Part shown: positions 35,251 to 44,350 of the stretch, piece by piece
Layout: each line of letters starts with the position of its first letter
Numbering within the stretch: the first letter of the stretch is position 1
Virus record (IMG/VR): IMGVR_UViG_3300031758_000112
Coordinates: 1 to 51,999 of that record
Strand: one strand, 5' to 3'
Length of the DNA: 51,999 bases
From: a virus
Position numbers and translations under genes: made by a program
Notes under the pieces: model-generated
Told to the model about the DNA's origin: nothing
What the model saw: only the letters and a program-made list of their open reading frames with translations
The model's database searches: none

Positions 35251-37788
35251 TTATCCTCCAAAGACAATTGCCATTGCAATGGCTTTGCCGGTTGTAAAAG
35301 GGGCCGCAGGTGCGGTTGATTGCCAAGTTGTGCCGTTACTTGTTAACACATTTCCAGCTGTGCTTGGCGCAACAAATGTTGGTGCCGATGTGCCGTTGCC
35401 CAAGATGACATTGTCGGCTGTAAGAGTGGTCAGGCTTGTGCCACCATTTGCAACAGGCAGCGCCGTACCAGACAAGGTAATTGCTAAAGTACCACTACTT
35501 GTAATTGGTGAACCCGCAACAGACAAAAACGAGGGCACTGTTGCCGCAACACTGGTTACCGCGCCCGGGAAAGTCTGGCCACCAGCAAAAGTGATTGCGC
35601 CCGTCATCGTGCCGCCGGACAGCAGCAACACGTTGGCAATATCGAACGCGCCGTAGGCCACGATGTCAACGATGTCACCGGACGTCAAGCCCGTGCCAAA
35701 CACCACGCTTGTGCCGTTGGTAGCCACGAAGTCGACGCTGACTTGCTGCTTTACACCGTTCAAGTAAACGTCAACATAGCCAACGTCGTAAATAGCGGCA
35801 AAGGTTGTTTGGGCTGCGGTAGCCGTGTAGACCACCCGCTGAGACGTGCCGTTGACCGAGGAGCCTGCGTTGACCCAAGCCGTGCCGGTGTACACCTTCA
35901 TCAGGTTGCCGGTTGTGTCAAAGTACAACGCCCCGGTCAGCAAAGCGTTGCCGTCGTTGTCAAGCGTAGGCGGCGTAGCCTTGGGGCCTAGGTAGCGGTC
36001 ATCAAAGCTGTCGTAGCTGGCAGCCGCAGCTGCCGCGCTACCTGCCGCAGCAGAAGCACTGCCAGACGCAGCAGAAGCGCTGCTAGACGCGTTGTTCTCG
36101 CTGGTTAAGGCATTGGCCGCACTTGTAGACGCCGCAGCCGCTGAGGCTGCCGCAGACGCTGTGGTGCCAAACAACACGTCAATGTAGTTCTTGGTCGCGG
36201 CGTCTTGTGCGCTTGTTGGATCGCCGACACCGGTGATCTTGTTTGTGCCCATCGCAATCGCGCCGGACATTGTGCCGCCGGTCTTAGCCAACAAGCCAGA
36301 CACCGTGGTGTCTACCTCAGTTTTGGTGTAGGCGTTGGTGATGTTGTACCCGGCAATAGTCGTTGGGTTTGTCCCGGCAGTCACGCGCCCGTAGGCGTCG
36401 ACTGTCATTGATTGATACGTGCCGGCAGTTACTGCCGTTGTGGCCAAGTCAATGTTGTCGGAGTTGACAACAATACGTGAGCTTGATGCGGTGCCGACAT
36501 CCAGCGTGTTGCCGGTCTTTGTCAAACCCGCGCCAGCTGTGATCTGGCCAGCTCCGGAGAACTGGACCCAAGTTACCGACGTGCTGCCAAGCGTGCCGCC
36601 CGCAGCTATCGTGCAAACAAAGCCGTTGTTGGCATTGACCGTGCCGGACTCCACAAACACGTAAGCGTGAACCAATTCATCCCAAGTATCGGCGTCGGTA
36701 GACCGAGCCCACGTACTTGCAGCCGCAACGTAAATACCGTTGTTGGCCGTAGTGGTTTGGTCCTTAACCAACACCCGGTCGCCCGCAATCACGGCCACGC
36801 CGTCAATTGTTTGAGTGCCGCTTAGGGTAATGTTGGCTGTTGTTCCGGCGCGGCAAGATGCTTTAGCGTCTAAACCTTGGACCGTGTTGTCAACGTAGTT
36901 TTTAGTCGCCGCGTCTTGCGCAGCTGTTGGATCGCCCAAGCCTGTGATCTTGGCGGTGCCCATTGCAATGGCGCCAGACATTGTGCCGCCAGCTAGGTTT
37001 AGCTTAAGCGCGTCTGCTGTGTCGACATAGCCTTTATTGGCTGCGTCTGTCGCGTTTGTTGGCGTGCTCAATCCCGAGATCGTGCTGCCCGTAGCCGAGT
37101 TCATGTCTAACGAACCGTTGATGGTTACGTCGTTAAATGTGGACGTGCCCGAAGACGCGGTTACGTTGCCGGTCAAAGTGCCGGCTAAAGTGCCGGAAAC
37201 CGTCACGTTGTTAAAAGTTGACGTACCGCTTGCTGCGGTAACGTTACCCGTCAAATTGCCGGTCACATTACCAACCACGGCGCCCGTTAACCCGCCAACA
37301 AAACCAACCGTTGCTGTAACCGTTGTACCTTGAATCGTGGTAGCTGTTGTTGCGCCAATCGTTGTACCGTTAATTGTGCCGCCAGAAATGGTCACGCTGG
37401 CAAAGCTGTTGGAGCCGGACGAAGTCACGTTGCCGACTAAGTTGCCGGTCACGTTACCGGTCACGTTGCCGGTGATGTTGCCGGTGATGTTGCCGGTAAA
37501 ACCGCTGCTTGCTGAGACCGTAGTAAACGCACCAGATGATGCCGTAGTTGCGCCGATCGTTGTGCTGTTGATTGTCGAAGCTGTGATGGCCAAGGCTTGC
37601 AAAGCAGCTGAAGCAATTAAAGCTGTACCCGCAGAATTAACCATAGCCACCTTGTACCCATTGCCGGACAAAGTCGGCAACAGATCAAAACCAAGGGTGA
37701 CATTCTCCAACTCATTGCGCATCGTCGCCGATGAGCCGGGCGAGTTGGGCGTCGGGTAGGTGGTGTGGGTATAGTACGGATTGCTCAT
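35251..37788 (-). CDS. Large tail-fibre protein with shaft repeats (845 aa)
   Basis: Residues ~95-230 carry many short NxTG-type repeats (GNITGNITGNVTGNVTGNLV), encoded in part by a 12-bp DNA repeat at 37441-37500. Two copies of GGTMSGAIAMGT-x-KITG-x-GDPT followed by AQDAATKNY occur near 265-305 and 495-540. Between them is a domain with TIDGVAVIAGDRVLVKDQTT and NNGIYVAAASTWARSTDADT seen in many fibre proteins, and an Ala/Ser coiled-coil stretch follows. The C terminus ends in fibre-tip-like strands. The N terminus overlaps the tail protein at 37785, the likely attachment partner. Confidence 0.82.
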   Translation of the reverse strand: MSNPYYTHTTYPTPNSPGSSATMRNELENVTLGFDLLPTLSGNGYKVAMVNSAGTALIASAALQALAITASTINSTTIGATTASSGAFTTVSASSGFTGNITGNITGNVTGNVTGNLVGNVTSSGSNSFASVTISGGTINGTTIGATTATTIQGTTVTATVGFVGGLTGAVVGNVTGNLTGNVTAASGTSTFNNVTVSGTLAGTLTGNVTASSGTSTFNDVTINGSLDMNSATGSTISGLSTPTNATDAANKGYVDTADALKLNLAGGTMSGAIAMGTAKITGLGDPTAAQDAATKNYVDNTVQGLDAKASCRAGTTANITLSGTQTIDGVAVIAGDRVLVKDQTTTANNGIYVAAASTWARSTDADTWDELVHAYVFVESGTVNANNGFVCTIAAGGTLGSTSVTWVQFSGAGQITAGAGLTKTGNTLDVGTASSSRIVVNSDNIDLATTAVTAGTYQSMTVDAYGRVTAGTNPTTIAGYNITNAYTKTEVDTTVSGLLAKTGGTMSGAIAMGTNKITGVGDPTSAQDAATKNYIDVLFGTTASAAASAAAASTSAANALTSENNASSSASAASGSASAAAGSAAAAAASYDSFDDRYLGPKATPPTLDNDGNALLTGALYFDTTGNLMKVYTGTAWVNAGSSVNGTSQRVVYTATAAQTTFAAIYDVGYVDVYLNGVKQQVSVDFVATNGTSVVFGTGLTSGDIVDIVAYGAFDIANVLLLSGGTMTGAITFAGGQTFPGAVTSVAATVPSFLSVAGSPITSSGTLAITLSGTALPVANGGTSLTTLTADNVILGNGTSAPTFVAPSTAGNVLTSNGTTWQSTAPAAPFTTGKAIAMAIVFGG

Positions 37789-39830
37789 CGGAGTCCTCGA
37801 CGTAAGGTGTAGTGCACGATGATGTTATTCACCGTGAAAGACGAAAAAAGGTCAGAGTTTGAAGAAATGCGGATAGCTATGTTTTCAGCAGTTCCCGAAA
37901 CTTCAATCTCAGACGGAGATATGTCAGACCCGTCCCACACAAAATTGTCCCAAACCATTTCATCCCAGTAGCTAGAACGCAAATCGTTTTGGTATGAAGC
38001 GTCTTCGGCCTGAGTCAATGCTGTTGTACGGTAGCCAAGGTCATAGCCAAACTGAATTTCGGCGTAGGAATCCCCTGACAATTCTACGGCAGCTTTGCGA
38101 TACCGTTTCAAAATTCGTGGCGATTTTATAGAGTTATAGACCAAGTTCATGTTGGCCGGAATCTGCTCCCCGTCAAAGCTCGTGCCCAAATCCATTTGAT
38201 ACACGTAGCCGTTGGTTGAACCGAAGAATTGGACCGTGCCACCGGTAGGCGCTTCGCTGTCGATTGCACAGTTGATGTTGTGCTGAAACTGCATCGGCAT
38301 GCTGCCCAAGACCCGGCCGTTTAGGATTGTCAGGTAAAGGGCTGATCCATCTGAAAAGAACACACGGTACTGGCCCTTGTCTCGGTTGACCGTACTGCCA
38401 ACAGACAGCCCACGGTGTTGCTCGATAAATTTAGGGATGTTCATGGTCAACGCCGCTGGCACGAAGTTACCAAAGTTCAAAGACGTTCCCAAGCTCATGA
38501 TGCCGCGATCGTCAAGCACATAGGCTTGGTCCATGTTTTGCGCGGTGTAAGGGAAAGCCCCGGTGCCGGAGTTAAATGTCGATAAGCTGAAGTTAGCTGA
38601 ACTTGTGCCGTACAGCACCGATGTATCGCTGCGGGTGTAAACGCCTAGAGCGCCACTTGACTGGTCGCCCGGCAACACCAGCAAGTTGGTAACTTCCGCG
38701 TTCATCGCAATCTCGCCGGCGCCCAGCAAGGGGGTCCACTGGTAAGGAAAACCAAGGGCTGAAAATTGCACAGAAGCGTTAAAGCTCAAAAACAAATGTT
38801 GTTTGTGAAAGCAAATATGTGAAGGCGTGTCCACGGTCATGCCGGTGACAATAGGAACAAAGGTCGTGCCATCAAACTCAAATGCTCGGTTAACACCGTC
38901 ACATCCGTAGAGCTTGTAGTTGGCCGTACCGCCGCCAAAGTTGGCAACCACGGTCTCATAACGGCCGCCCGTTGTAAGCGTGATTTGTGTGGCCGCACCA
39001 CCCGCTATGGCTTTTACCGCTGCCGCAACTGTAAGATTTTCACCATTTGTAAAAACGCCAGTAGAAGATGAAAGAATAAGCCGGCCAGCCGCATTGCCCG
39101 AAGCAAAAGTGCCCGACTGCAATACAACCCTAGCCACTACGCCGGTTGCGCCGCTGGTGGCTCCCGTGACCGTGTTCCCATCTACGATTGCAGCTGTACC
39201 CGTGCCAAAGCTCAACTCTTTGCCAAGCGTAATAGCAACCCAGCCTGCGCTGGTTGATTTGTGCATCACGGCAGCAGTGCCGCCTGCGTTATTGCGCCAT
39301 GCGTAAACCGTGCCGTTGTAATAGGCTACGCCAAGAACAGACCCTGATCCGGGCACAACAGTAATGTCAGCGCGGTAGTTGTCGGCCGCAAGGTTTTGGT
39401 ATTGGGCGTCAAGCAGACCATCGGCCGCCACACCTTCTACCGATGTAATAGTGCCCACAAAACCAGAGCCATTGTTTAAAACATCTCCGGCAGCAAAGGT
39501 TCCGGTCTCTCGGGTAATAACCAAAGAGGCCGTATTCACCACAATGACGCGACCGGTTGCCCCCGACACACTGCCGGTAACTGTTTGACCAACAGTAACC
39601 GTGGCCGTAAACGTCAAAACTAAAATGTTGTAGTTGGCAGCGGACGGGCTGGGCCTGCCGTCAAAACGCTCATAGCCAGCAATACGGGTGTAGCCGCCTG
39701 TAATTGAACACTCAAAATTAGCAGCTCGACGGGCAACACCCGGAGGCAAAGAAAGCGTAGGAGTTACCTGATCCAAACCGCCACCAAGGCGAATTAGATC
39801 GTAGTTAACTTTGGGCGTGGTCAGCTGCAT
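37785..39830 (-). CDS. Tail/neck structural protein, nozzle-like (681 aa)
   Basis: Product MQLTTPKVNYDLIRLGGGLD ... PPGVARRAANFECSITGGYT RIAGYE-type start is seen in large tail proteins of short-tailed phages, where a long strand-rich body (repeated GATG-type turns, ETVVANFGGGTANYKLYGCD) forms the tail nozzle. Its place between the adaptor gene and the main fibre agrees with a tail-tube or hub role. A specific family cannot be assigned. Confidence 0.65.
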   Translation of the reverse strand: MQLTTPKVNYDLIRLGGGLDQVTPTLSLPPGVARRAANFECSITGGYTRIAGYERFDGRPSPSAANYNILVLTFTATVTVGQTVTGSVSGATGRVIVVNTASLVITRETGTFAAGDVLNNGSGFVGTITSVEGVAADGLLDAQYQNLAADNYRADITVVPGSGSVLGVAYYNGTVYAWRNNAGGTAAVMHKSTSAGWVAITLGKELSFGTGTAAIVDGNTVTGATSGATGVVARVVLQSGTFASGNAAGRLILSSSTGVFTNGENLTVAAAVKAIAGGAATQITLTTGGRYETVVANFGGGTANYKLYGCDGVNRAFEFDGTTFVPIVTGMTVDTPSHICFHKQHLFLSFNASVQFSALGFPYQWTPLLGAGEIAMNAEVTNLLVLPGDQSSGALGVYTRSDTSVLYGTSSANFSLSTFNSGTGAFPYTAQNMDQAYVLDDRGIMSLGTSLNFGNFVPAALTMNIPKFIEQHRGLSVGSTVNRDKGQYRVFFSDGSALYLTILNGRVLGSMPMQFQHNINCAIDSEAPTGGTVQFFGSTNGYVYQMDLGTSFDGEQIPANMNLVYNSIKSPRILKRYRKAAVELSGDSYAEIQFGYDLGYRTTALTQAEDASYQNDLRSSYWDEMVWDNFVWDGSDISPSEIEVSGTAENIAIRISSNSDLFSSFTVNNIIVHYTLRRGLR

Positions 39831-39839
39831 TTGTGCGCC

Positions 39840-40532
39840 TTATGCAAGCGGCGGGCCGCTGACAACTGTTGGCAGTTGGTCGATGTCCAATCGGTTCATC
39901 AACCTCTTAAATTCAAATTCACCACGTTGATAGACTTCCGGCGCTGATTCATAGCCGCCATAGAACATCATGGCCCTGTAAACAATCATCATCTGAAAGC
40001 GGTCAGGAAACACAGTAGGCGGCGCATCAGTGGCCAATGCAAACTCTGTTGGCTGAACATAGTACTCACCCACAATGACGTAAGGCTGGTCCGGTATTGA
40101 GCCAAAACCCAAGTTCTTATCTGGGTCAACCGTGACAACCACAGGGCGCGCGTACGTTGTGCGCATATTCCCGTACATGTACAGGTTGCGGAACGTCGTG
40201 TAGTCCATGTAGTTCATCAGCTGCTCGTCTTTGTAGTTTTGTCCTACAGACGAAGCGCGCCAGCTATCACGTTTCCAGTTTCCAAAAGTAGACCCCACAC
40301 CGGCTTGGGTGGGGGTGTAAATTTGCTGTTGCGTAACCGTGTTAAATTCCACTGGATTACGCATCCACTGCCAATCTTCCTTGGCCGTTTGCACATCGAC
40401 CCAAGCACTATTGATCCAACTTGCCATCCGGTAGGACTCGCCGGTCAAACCAGTGACGGTGATCAGCGGCGTGCTGGCGCCAGAGACGCCGCACTCCACA
40501 CGCAATCGGTTGATAAGCTGGAGATAGTTCAC
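39840..40532 (-). CDS. Head-tail adaptor protein (230 aa)
   Basis: Product MNYLQLINRLRVECGVSGAS... WINSAWVDVQTAKEDWQWMR ... with a later IVGEYYVQPTEFALATDAPP and PDRFQMMIVYRAMMFYGGYE matches the phage adaptor pattern: an N-terminal helix hairpin with WxxxAWxDIQ, strands, then a C-terminal helix. It likely sits between the portal and the tail. Its location after the capsid genes and before the tail protein supports the call. Confidence 0.8.
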   Translation of the reverse strand: MNYLQLINRLRVECGVSGASTPLITVTGLTGESYRMASWINSAWVDVQTAKEDWQWMRNPVEFNTVTQQQIYTPTQAGVGSTFGNWKRDSWRASSVGQNYKDEQLMNYMDYTTFRNLYMYGNMRTTYARPVVVTVDPDKNLGFGSIPDQPYVIVGEYYVQPTEFALATDAPPTVFPDRFQMMIVYRAMMFYGGYESAPEVYQRGEFEFKRLMNRLDIDQLPTVVSGPPLA

Positions 40533-40547
40533 TGGGTCGCCCTGTGT

Positions 40548-40970
40548 TTAAGCGGGTTCAGCCAATACGTTTTGAAGCCATGCGCGGCCACGAGGATTCT
40601 CGTCGCTCAGCATTTCAAAAGGATAGGCCAAGCCATGGCGCGCGATCATGTCGATCTGATCAGGCGCTGCTGGGTTGCGAGTTACTTGGCTGTATTTAGT
40701 TTCCTTCATACGTGCCAAGATCTCAACGTACTTGCGGCGAACGCGTGTTGGCACGCCGCGCAGGATAGGCTGGTTGGTTCCGTTGCAATTGAGGATTACG
40801 TGAGGAGCTTGGTTTTCGTCGGTGCTGGAATGCACCATAACTTCAACCATCTCGTTCATGAATGCTTCGCTTGCTGCAAGCTCACGAAGATCCGCAACTT
40901 GGGAAACTGGATCGATTGTTGGTGTGTCGTCTAGGATCTCGATGCCTGCGACTACTTCTTTTTTTGCCAT
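40548..40970 (-). CDS. Hypothetical morphogenesis protein (140 aa)
   Basis: Product MAKKEVVAGIEILDDTPTID... has an acidic N terminus, then a central segment (HVILNCNGTNQPILRGVPTR) and basic helices (RRKYVEILARMKETKYSQVT). In related phage genomes small proteins of this type sit between the capsid and adaptor genes. A capsid- or neck-associated role is inferred only from position. It follows a strong terminator hairpin. Confidence 0.6.
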   Translation of the reverse strand: MAKKEVVAGIEILDDTPTIDPVSQVADLRELAASEAFMNEMVEVMVHSSTDENQAPHVILNCNGTNQPILRGVPTRVRRKYVEILARMKETKYSQVTRNPAAPDQIDMIARHGLAYPFEMLSDENPRGRAWLQNVLAEPA

Positions 40971-41013
40971 CTTCTATTCTCCGTTAGGTTTAAAAAAATC
41001 GGTTTGCCAAAAA

Positions 41014-41037
41014 GCAGGTTGCCCGAAGGCAACCTGC
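41014..41037 (-). terminator. Strong intrinsic terminator after capsid-region genes
   Basis: GCAGGTTGCC and GGCAACCTGC form a perfect 10-bp stem with a 4-base loop (TTCG on the minus strand, an extra-stable tetraloop). On the minus strand TTTTTGG follows at once. It is placed between the 145-residue gene and the neck genes and should separate highly expressed capsid transcripts from tail genes. Confidence 0.85.
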
Positions 41038-41065
41038 AAAACCCTCCGTTAGGAGAGATGGCAAC

Positions 41066-41503
41066 TTACTGGGCGCTACCGGGCATGTCCATGCAGTCGC
41101 TAAAGGTATCAGTGATACCGGTAGCGCTGAGGTCAGTCGAGCCGGGAGTAAAGGTAGCAGAAGAGCTGGTAACTACTTTGATCAAACCGACCAAAGTTGT
41201 ACCGGCTGTAACTTGGCCGGGCACTGGACATGGATCGTCAGCAGCAACGATAGGACCTTGTGTGGTCGATACCGTGCCGCCAGATGTGATCCACACCGCA
41301 AACAAGCAAGCCTGAGAATTACCCAGAGCTGTGCCGGCCGTAAAGGTCAAGTTGTCAGTAGCAGCCTTAGACTTAAAAATACCATTGCTTGTGTAAGTCA
41401 AGGTGTTTGTAGTCTTAAAAGTGTTGGCGTTTGTGCCTTCGGCTAGGCCGGCAGCGGTCAGCGAGAGATAGCCACTATTGGCTTGTTCGATGTTGTATGA
41501 CAT
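41066..41503 (-). CDS. Beta-rich capsid-region protein (145 aa)
   Basis: Product MSYNIEQANSGYLSLTAAGL... is rich in Ser, Thr, Gly and Ala with alternating strands (TNTLTYTSNGIFKSKAATDN), typical of head fibre or decoration proteins. It shares style with the 156-residue protein upstream. Two genes downstream of the major capsid gene and just before a strong terminator, it is likely produced in large amounts. Confidence 0.6.
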   Translation of the reverse strand: MSYNIEQANSGYLSLTAAGLAEGTNANTFKTTNTLTYTSNGIFKSKAATDNLTFTAGTALGNSQACLFAVWITSGGTVSTTQGPIVAADDPCPVPGQVTAGTTLVGLIKVVTSSSATFTPGSTDLSATGITDTFSDCMDMPGSAQ

Positions 41504-41529
41504 GATTTATTCCTTTAGGAAAAAGATTA

Positions 41530-42000
41530 TTAAGAAGCTGTTGTGAAAGTCACGCCAGCAGCCACGGCGCAATGCGCATAAGCAAACCAGCTTGTACCGT
41601 CACTGATGACAGTTACGCGATCGCCTGCAACTGACGAGCCATCTACAAAAGAGATGGTGTCATCGGCTGTGCCTGTATCACCAGCGGCGCCAGAAGCGGG
41701 ATACGCTTGGCCCTTAATGATGTTGGCACTGCCGTTGGTCACGATCGTGTAGCTGGCGCCAGAAGGTGCCGCAGCCACAATGAAGGTGTATGTCAAACCC
41801 GCAGCAGGCAAGGGCAGAGTAGTTGCGAATTCAGTAGCCGAAGACAAGAAATATGTCTCACCGCTGTCCGCCGCCGTCAGTGATGACGCAGCAGCAAGCG
41901 TAGCGTTTGCAACGGGACCCAAGATGGGAGCCGTAACAGACAGCGCGGATACATCGTTCAAACGGTCTTCGTTTAGAAGTTTCCAGTAGTTTGATTGCAT
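41530..42000 (-). CDS. Probable head decoration protein (156 aa)
   Basis: Product MQSNYWKLLNEDRLNDVSAL... followed by a strand-rich Ala/Thr/Ser domain (YFLSSATEFATTLPLPAAGL, TYTFIVAAAPSGASYTIVTN). Such compact beta domains directly after a major capsid gene often decorate the capsid. No family motif is certain. It is preceded by a hairpin in the capsid-decoration gap. Confidence 0.6.
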   Translation of the reverse strand: MQSNYWKLLNEDRLNDVSALSVTAPILGPVANATLAAASSLTAADSGETYFLSSATEFATTLPLPAAGLTYTFIVAAAPSGASYTIVTNGSANIIKGQAYPASGAAGDTGTADDTISFVDGSSVAGDRVTVISDGTSWFAYAHCAVAAGVTFTTAS

Positions 42001-42023
42001 GGTAGTGTCCTTTAAGTTAAGAC

Positions 42024-42043
42024 GCTGGGACTTGCGTCCCAGC
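42024..42043 (-). terminator. Hairpin after the major capsid gene
   Basis: GCTGGGAC and GTCCCAGC form a perfect 8-bp stem; the minus-strand loop is GCAA (GNRA type). There is no T-run afterwards, so it may stabilise or separate the abundant capsid message from the next gene rather than stop transcription completely. Confidence 0.5.
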
Positions 42044-42050
42044 TAGTCCA

Positions 42051-43109
42051 TTACAGAGCGGTCACACCGGCTTCGATACGGGCCATGAAGGCGTCGTTGA
42101 GACGCACAGTCGCGAACCATGTAGAAGCACCCACGTAGCCGAATTGGCCCAATGGGTTGGCGTGGTTGGTCTGTGAGGCTTTGAGGACCACAGGCTTGAT
42201 GGCAGACATGCCCTTAAGAGCGACTTGGCCCCAGCAGTCTTCACCGATGATGATGAAGGGATACACGTCAACGTTAGCAGCGCCAACAGACAACATGCCG
42301 TTCAAGGTTGCAGAACCAGCAGCAGCAAAGGATTTCAACAGCGGTGAGCTGATGAAACGGAAGTCTTCGCAAGCGCCGATTTCGCGGTCATGGATTGGCT
42401 TGAATGAACCGTACTCTTCCACACGGGTGAAGCCGGGCAAGTTACGGATGTCGCTGACAGCGTCAGTGTGGCAGAAGATAACGTATGCGGGCTGCACAGC
42501 GCGAGTGCCGAAGTTGACACCGGGAGCCAGACGGCTGGTCACACGGCGTGAACGGTTGGACTCAAGCGTACGAGCTGCTTTACGAATTGCGTTCAAGCTG
42601 ATTGCTGTGTTGATTGCAGAGCGGCTAGAACCGTTTGCATAGATCACAGTAGAACCGGCTTTCAGCACACCGTAACGAACCATCTCCATCACCTCAGCCA
42701 AAGTCTCGCCTGTGAGCTTGACCATTTCGCCGGGGATGTCATCTTCGTACAGCTGCTCAACTTTGCTGGAGTACTTGAACAGCACGCCATATTGTTGCAA
42801 CTGAACAGACACGTCTTGGAAAGAGATCGTGTTTGCGTTGGGTGTCACACCTTCAGCCAACACGAAGTTGGAAGCGGTGATGTCAGGAGTGCCAACGTAG
42901 CGAGAAGAGTTCTCGATTGTTGTACCTGCGGTAGATGCGCCGAAAGGCAGAGTACGACGGAACACCAAGGTGTCTGTCGAGTTCTGTGGCATCTCACGTT
43001 GAGTACCGAAGTCGCCCAAAACAGTGATGGGCTGTGCGTGTTCAAGCATACCTTGGGCGGCGCGGATTAGATTTCGCGATGCTACGGTGCCGTAATTTTG
43101 AATAGACAT
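42051..43109 (-). CDS. Major capsid protein, N4-gp56 family (352 aa)
   Basis: The sequence MSIQNYGTVASRNLIRAAQG, LPFGASTAGTTIENSSRYVG, VQLQQYGVLFKYSSKVEQLY and later FCHTDAVSDIRNLPGFTRVE and IIGEDCWGQVALKG are typical of N4-gp56-type major capsid proteins with the HK97 fold. The length agrees with the family. It is preceded by the scaffold gene and followed by likely decoration genes, the standard capsid module order. Confidence 0.93.
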   Translation of the reverse strand: MSIQNYGTVASRNLIRAAQGMLEHAQPITVLGDFGTQREMPQNSTDTLVFRRTLPFGASTAGTTIENSSRYVGTPDITASNFVLAEGVTPNANTISFQDVSVQLQQYGVLFKYSSKVEQLYEDDIPGEMVKLTGETLAEVMEMVRYGVLKAGSTVIYANGSSRSAINTAISLNAIRKAARTLESNRSRRVTSRLAPGVNFGTRAVQPAYVIFCHTDAVSDIRNLPGFTRVEEYGSFKPIHDREIGACEDFRFISSPLLKSFAAAGSATLNGMLSVGAANVDVYPFIIIGEDCWGQVALKGMSAIKPVVLKASQTNHANPLGQFGYVGASTWFATVRLNDAFMARIEAGVTAL

Positions 43110-43137
43110 GGTCTAGTTTCCTTTTCTGAAAATTGAT

Positions 43138-44028
43138 TTAATAGCCGCGTTCTTTGAGCTCTCGCTCGCGTTTCTTGGCTTCATAGTTCCACAGTTCCGC
43201 TGGTGACATGTCGCCAAGTGTTTTAGGCGGCGGTGTCTGGCCAGTTCGAGTTGTCGCGGCGGCAGCGAGACGTGCTCCGCGCTCTTGCTTGATGTCACCG
43301 GCTGATCGCGTTTGAGCTGTTGAAAATAAATCCAACATCTTGATCGCGTCTCTGGCAATAGGGCTGTCGGCCAAAGCTCTGGTCTGCGGGTTTTGTACAG
43401 TAAACCATTGCGCGAATTCGGTCGTGTTGATCGTCTCGCGCCAGTTTTCGTACTTACCTTCGATTCGTGCTTCTTCCATGAGGCGACCCATCTCAGCCTT
43501 GGTGTTAGCAACTTCCTGCTGTACAAACTGAGCCACCGCTTCCGGTGACAAACTTTGTTGCTGAGAAGGCACTCCAATTTTGGATGTGACGTATTCCTCC
43601 ATCGCCCCGGCCCACTCCGGGAAATCTTGCTTGAGCTGCTCCCACTTCTCCGGGTTCTTGGCTGCGCTGCTGATAGCTGTCTGCGTAGGCGCTTCTTGCA
43701 TTGCTGCTTGACGTGCCTGCTGAGCTTCTCTTTGCATCGCTGCCACGCGACCCTCAGTCGTTTTGACATGGTGCAGCAGTTGAGCATTTGCCTGTGCTAA
43801 ATCATCAATCTGTGCCAGCTTGGCACGGACCGTCAGGGATAGCCCAGCTAAGGGATCTTCCGGCTGTTCGGGTTCGGTTTGCGCTTGCTCAAGATCAAGG
43901 TCCTGCGGCGTTTCCGGCGCAGCGGCTAAAGAATCAGATGCGAACGTATCACCGTCGGCATTTAATTTTGACGCCTCTTCATCCCACAAGTTTTGCACTT
44001 CTTCCGAAGACAGTTGGTTTTCTTCCAC
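43138..44028 (-). CDS. Capsid scaffolding protein, GTG start (296 aa)
   Basis: GTG at 44028 has GGAGAG upstream at good spacing. The protein is acidic at the start ((M)EENQLSSEEVQNLWDEEASK), has a long coiled coil in the middle (RAKLAQIDDLAQANAQLLHH) and ends with a basic helix (NYEAKKRERELKERGY), the usual shape of a phage scaffold that binds capsid through its basic C terminus. It is directly upstream of the major capsid gene. Confidence 0.85.
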   Translation of the reverse strand: MEENQLSSEEVQNLWDEEASKLNADGDTFASDSLAAAPETPQDLDLEQAQTEPEQPEDPLAGLSLTVRAKLAQIDDLAQANAQLLHHVKTTEGRVAAMQREAQQARQAAMQEAPTQTAISSAAKNPEKWEQLKQDFPEWAGAMEEYVTSKIGVPSQQQSLSPEAVAQFVQQEVANTKAEMGRLMEEARIEGKYENWRETINTTEFAQWFTVQNPQTRALADSPIARDAIKMLDLFSTAQTRSAGDIKQERGARLAAAATTRTGQTPPPKTLGDMSPAELWNYEAKKRERELKERGY

Positions 44029-44047
44029 TTTTTGCTCTCCAAATAAA

Positions 44048-44065
44048 GGCCGTCTTTCAACGGCC
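44048..44065 (-). terminator. Hairpin between the 66-aa gene and scaffold
   Basis: GGCCGT and ACGGCC pair in a 6-bp stem with a 6-base loop. On the minus strand it is followed by TTTATTTGG, a short T-rich stretch. This looks like a weak terminator or attenuator ahead of the scaffold/capsid genes. Confidence 0.45.
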
Positions 44066-44088
44066 CACTAAAAAGGCCAAGCGGGACG

Positions 44089-44289
44089 TTAATCCGGCTC
44101 GACCACCACACCCCGAGTTGCCGCATTTGGCAAGTCGAGAAATCTTTTTAGCATGCGTATCTCACCCCGCATCGCCGCTGTCTCAACATCGGAGAGGGCA
44201 ACAGCGTCGTTCTTGATTCTGGCTTGCTCAAGCTGGGCTTCCGCCCACTTGCGCAAAACATGCCATGTGCTTGATGAGTAATCAGTCAT
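44089..44289 (-). CDS. Small helical hypothetical protein (66 aa)
   Basis: Product MTDYSSSTWHVLRKWAEAQL EQARIKN... is helical and acidic/basic mixed, with a W-x6-W pattern near the N terminus, and ends in NAATRGVVVEPD. Similar short proteins are found ahead of scaffold genes in short-tailed phages. The start lies just after a terminator hairpin and downstream of a candidate promoter, so it heads the capsid unit. No clear ribosome-binding site is seen. Confidence 0.6.
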   Translation of the reverse strand: MTDYSSSTWHVLRKWAEAQLEQARIKNDAVALSDVETAAMRGEIRMLKRFLDLPNAATRGVVVEPD

Positions 44290-44294
44290 AGAAA

Positions 44295-44316
44295 AAGCCA
44301 GCTCGGTGGCTGGCTT
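44295..44316 (-). terminator. Intrinsic terminator before the capsid unit
   Basis: AAGCCAGC and GCTGGCTT form a perfect 8-bp stem with a 6-base loop; on the minus strand the 3' arm runs straight into a TTTTT tract. It lies downstream of both the 254-residue gene and the candidate promoter, just ahead of the 66-residue gene, so it would act on transcripts from either source. An attenuator role is possible. Confidence 0.65.
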
Positions 44317-44350
44317 CGGTAAATTTTGGGCGCAACTCGCCCGAAGAAAT

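Noticed and set aside
43113-43787. Minus-strand open frame (224 codons) overlapping the scaffold gene
   Set aside because: It is a shifted frame within the scaffold gene, Arg/Lys/Ser-rich and low in complexity. The scaffold frame has the expected acidic and coiled-coil pattern.
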